Positions 15,939 to 17,418 of a stretch of DNA of 17,418 nucleotides are shown here, piece after piece. The stretch covers positions 1-17,418 of the forward strand of contig CAJUFW010000060.1 in NCBI GenBank assembly GCA_910585655.1, given 5' to 3'. Both the position numbers and the translations under genes were made by a program. A model generated the notes under the pieces. That model did not search any database, was not told where the DNA came from, and saw only the letters and a program-made list of their open reading frames with translations. Every line of letters starts with the position of its first letter. Position 1 is the stretch's first letter. Source of the DNA: an uncultured Lachnospiraceae bacterium (lineage in GTDB: Bacteria; Bacillota_A; Clostridia; Lachnospirales; Lachnospiraceae).

Positions 15939-16111
15939 CTACGTGTTTCTTCGTCATCTCCTATGTCAGGAGAACAGACGGAAATAGGAGGGGTTCCGTT
16001 TTCTGGATCGCCTGAGACTGGTTTTCCTTCCCCGTTAGGAAGAACGGTGATTGGAAGCAGCAGAAGCAGCATCATACCAAGGGAAATAAGTTTTTTGCAT
16101 TTTTTCAACAT
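15935..16111 (-). CDS. Small exported peptide precursor, candidate signalling peptide
   Basis: 58 codons, easily missed because of size. The start is ATG 16111 with a perfect AGGAGG (16126-16121) 9 nt upstream. The N-terminus MLKKCKKLIS is strongly basic and followed by a hydrophobic core GMMLLLLLPITVLP (12-25), a classic Sec signal. The remaining 33 residues are acidic and rich in Pro, Gly and Asp: the GDPE segment (34-37), one Cys (46) and an acidic GDDEETRS tail. The stop overlaps that of the HTH/TPR regulator (15936-15938), a convergent arrangement. It matches the pattern of RRNPP-type systems, in which a short pre-peptide is exported, processed and re-imported to bind the TPR regulator. 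The processed form cannot be fixed from one sequence. It could instead be a small secreted protein of other function. Confidence 0.7.
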   Translation of the reverse strand: MLKKCKKLISLGMMLLLLLPITVLPNGEGKPVSGDPENGTPPISVCSPDIGDDEETRS

Positions 16112-16168
16112 AGATAAGTACCTCCTGATCGTTTATAGTGTGTGGTGTTTTGTAAGAAATCGCTATTT

Positions 16169-16201
16169 TTAAACGGTAATATCTGGCAGATAACCGTTTA
16201 A
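16169..16201. promoter_or_regulatory. Palindromic operator candidate upstream of the small peptide gene
   Basis: Arms TTAAACGGT (16169-16177) and ACCGTTTAA (16193-16201), with an inner TATCTG-G-CAGATA (16180-16192); the left side has two extra bases (AA). No T-run follows on either strand, so it is more likely a protein-binding site than a terminator. It lies about 60-90 nt upstream of the peptide start codon. A TATAAA on the minus strand at 16137-16132 is too close to the ribosome site to be confident of it as the -10. Confidence 0.5.
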
Positions 16202-16266
16202 GGGAGCCTGAATAATTACTTTGCCAGGCTATCAAGAGTAGTATAGCATAGAGAGCAAGAAAGTGT

Positions 16267-16307
16267 GATTGCAAACCTGGCAAAAAAATTTTGCCAGGTT
16301 TGCAATC
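16267..16307. promoter_or_regulatory. 19-bp perfect inverted repeat in the control region
   Basis: Arms 16267-16285 and 16289-16307 are exact reverse complements (core GCAAACCTGGCAAAA) around a 3-nt loop. The 8-mer TTGCCAGG occurs here in both arms and again at 16221-16228, while the neighbouring palindrome contains CTGGCAG. The right arm runs into the -35 of the promoter for the secreted-protein gene. No T-run follows, so an operator or activator site is more likely than a terminator. The whole 345-nt gap 16112-16456 otherwise contains no gene that I can see. Confidence 0.55.
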
Positions 16308-16334
16308 GACAAAAGGAAAGAATTGGTATAGAAT
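16306..16334 (+). promoter_or_regulatory. Promoter P1 of the secreted-protein gene
   Basis: TCGACA (16306-16311), 17 bp, TAGAAT (16329-16334); both boxes match consensus at 5 of 6. The -35 box overlaps the last two bases of the 16267-16307 inverted repeat. Confidence 0.55.
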
Positions 16335-16348
16335 AGATGGTAACAAGA

Positions 16349-16388
16349 CAACCGGTTGCTTGTAAGAAACTTGTAGACAGACTATAGG
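16349..16388 (+). promoter_or_regulatory. Possible promoter P2 of the secreted-protein gene, with 10-bp palindrome
   Basis: TTGTAA (16360-16365), 17 bp, TATAGG (16383-16388). The palindrome CAACCGGTTG (16349-16358) lies one base upstream of the -35. Confidence 0.35.
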
Positions 16389-16456
16389 AAAAAATGCAAT
16401 GGAAAAAGCTATAAAGTATGGCTGATAAACTGCATAACGGAAAGGAGAAGTACCGT

Positions 16457-17254
16457 ATGAAAACAAGAGCTTTAAAGAAGATTGGTAGGAAAGTATTGGT
16501 CGGAATATTGGCAGTTGCCTGTGTTTGTTCATTAGGTAGTATTCCTATGAAGGCAAAAGCAGCGGAAATGACTCCGACAGAGAAGATCTGGAAAGAGGTT
16601 GTAGAAGAATATGGATTGAAGCAGGAAGAGACAACCTTGGTGTATGATACAGATGGACTTGGGAGGACAACTCAGGTTCCTCAGGCTGTTAAGAGTGAGC
16701 AAGTAAATGAGGATGGAACGATTGAGGCTACGTATTATGTGCCATATGTATTAGATGAGAATGAAGAATTAGTTAATTCATTTGAAAGAGCGCAAGGACG
16801 AAGTTTTTCTGGTGATATTACTTGGGTAAGTGTTATTTTTTCTTATACAGCTATGTATGAGGTAAAACCATCTATCTATTATCTTGAATATTTTCGTCCA
16901 ACTGGACTTTCTGTGAACTACAGGATAAGTGATACTAATAAAACTCCTTCTGTTACTCAGTTTTCATGTAGATATGATATCCGTTGTAATTTATTTGCTT
17001 CTCCAGAGTGTATAAATACAGAGATTCCACCGATAGCATACTCAGATAGACATTTTTTGGTAGAAGTTGCAACAGGTACTCCGGAGCCACACCGCACTTA
17101 TTACGCTTATTTTACGGATTTTCCTAATGGATATTTAGCTAGATGTGAGGGGTACGGAGTGCAGGGTGGATGGGTTATTCTTGATTTTAGATATCAGGAT
17201 TCTAAAGGAAATTTAAAATCAACAAGTGACAGACAGATGATTCATAATCCATAG
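16457..17254 (+). CDS. Secreted protein of unknown function
   Basis: 265 residues, family not recognised. ATG 16457 is chosen because AAAGGAG lies 9 nt upstream and the protein then begins with a signal peptide: basic MKTRALKKIGRK, hydrophobic VLVGILAVACVCSLG, and a cleavage region MKAKAAEM (about 31-38). The mature part (about 230 residues) is rich in Tyr, Thr and Ser, looks beta-rich, and has four Cys (two in FSCRYDIRC, one each in SPEC and ARCEG) that could form disulfides outside the cell. No sortase, lipobox or membrane anchor is visible, so release is likely. Base composition from about 16700 onward is clearly more AT-rich than the genes upstream, suggesting separate origin. It is divergent from the small peptide gene and may be an output of the HTH/TPR regulator. 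Confidence 0.8.
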   Translation: MKTRALKKIGRKVLVGILAVACVCSLGSIPMKAKAAEMTPTEKIWKEVVEEYGLKQEETTLVYDTDGLGRTTQVPQAVKSEQVNEDGTIEATYYVPYVLDENEELVNSFERAQGRSFSGDITWVSVIFSYTAMYEVKPSIYYLEYFRPTGLSVNYRISDTNKTPSVTQFSCRYDIRCNLFASPECINTEIPPIAYSDRHFLVEVATGTPEPHRTYYAYFTDFPNGYLARCEGYGVQGGWVILDFRYQDSKGNLKSTSDRQMIHNP

Positions 17255-17292
17255 GGTAAATTTTATAGGATGGTAGTATTATTGTAGTTAAA

Positions 17293-17352
17293 TATCTTTC
17301 AATGGGTTTATCTGAAAATTAAGTAAAAGATTCAGATAAACCCAGAAAGATA
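17293..17352. repeat. Long inverted repeat downstream of the secreted-protein gene
   Basis: Outer arms TATCTTTC (17293-17300) and GAAAGATA (17345-17352); inner arms GGGTTTATCTGAA (17304-17316) and TTCAGATAAACCC (17331-17343); loop of 14 nt. No T-run follows on the plus strand. It could be a transcript-end hairpin, a regulatory site for the next gene, or a remnant of a small mobile element. Confidence 0.6.
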
Positions 17353-17410
17353 ATAGAGTTACAAGTGAAGTAATAAAATTGTTTTTAAGAAAGAGGGGAG
17401 GCTTTAGGTT

Positions 17411-17418
17411 ATGAAGAT
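17411..17418 (+). CDS. Start of a further gene, cut by the window edge
   Basis: ATG AAG AT at the window end follows GGGGAGG with a 9-nt spacer. Only the first two codons are visible, so nothing can be said of the product. Confidence 0.4.

Noticed and set aside
15751..15957. 68-codon minus-strand frame at the 3' end of the regulator gene
   Set aside because: It lies inside the regulator in another frame, with no ribosome site. The genuine small minus-strand gene is 15935-16111.
16267..16307. Intrinsic terminator for the regulator or peptide gene
   Set aside because: The stem is strong but no T-run follows on either strand, and it abuts a promoter -35 box.
1..17418. CRISPR array, tRNA, rRNA, prophage or integrative element
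   Set aside because: No regularly spaced repeats, no tRNA-like cloverleaf or rRNA sequence, and no integrase, transposase or phage structural gene was seen.

Overview
The window reads as the end of a short-read assembly contig from a low-to-medium GC Firmicute. It is most like a gut Lachnospiraceae-type Clostridium relative. This rests on purine-rich AGGAGG-type ribosome sites, the gene content (PadR, ClpX, a zinc-ribbon MscL, a GH36 alpha-galactosidase, an HTH/TPR regulator with a peptide) and general codon style; no rRNA or other taxonomic marker is present. The first 34 bases are Illumina adapter, not biology, and they cut off the first gene.

Layout. (1) 35-3322: a truncated old-yellow-enzyme family flavin/Fe-S reductase (minus strand) diverges from a PadR regulator. 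The two share a palindromic ATGT-N8-ACAT operator that overlaps both promoters. PadR is convergent with a PLP-dependent threonine-aldolase-like enzyme. (2) 3521-9738: a divergent ClpX-type unfoldase with a long linker, then a very large J-domain protein whose HPD motif reads HPE, then a 522-residue protein of unknown function, ended by a strong terminator. (3) 9869-12995 and on to 13930: mscL (minus) diverges from a three-gene operon of a MIF-like tautomerase, an alpha-galactosidase (ATGA overlap) and a sigma70-like protein without region 4, closed by a strong terminator. (4) 14040-17418: a 632-residue HTH/TPR regulator with two apparent HTH units. Its stop codon overlaps that of a convergent 58-codon gene for a small exported peptide. 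A palindrome-rich control region follows, then an AT-rich gene for a secreted protein of unknown function, an inverted repeat and the first codons of another gene.

A dispersed intergenic repeat occurs three times (1519-1550, 5031-5140, 9799-9861). The copies share an end motif; two also share a GAATTCCAC hairpin, and they differ by a roughly 40-bp internal segment.

The most interesting unit is the regulator/small-peptide/secreted-protein cluster at 14040-17254. Its organisation fits an RRNPP-like peptide-signalling (quorum-sensing) system, and the peptide gene is short enough to be missed by ordinary gene calling. Second is the apparent control circuit around the region-4-less sigma-like protein encoded with an alpha-galactosidase. 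Third is the ClpX-like / HPE-type J-protein pair of chaperone-like genes.
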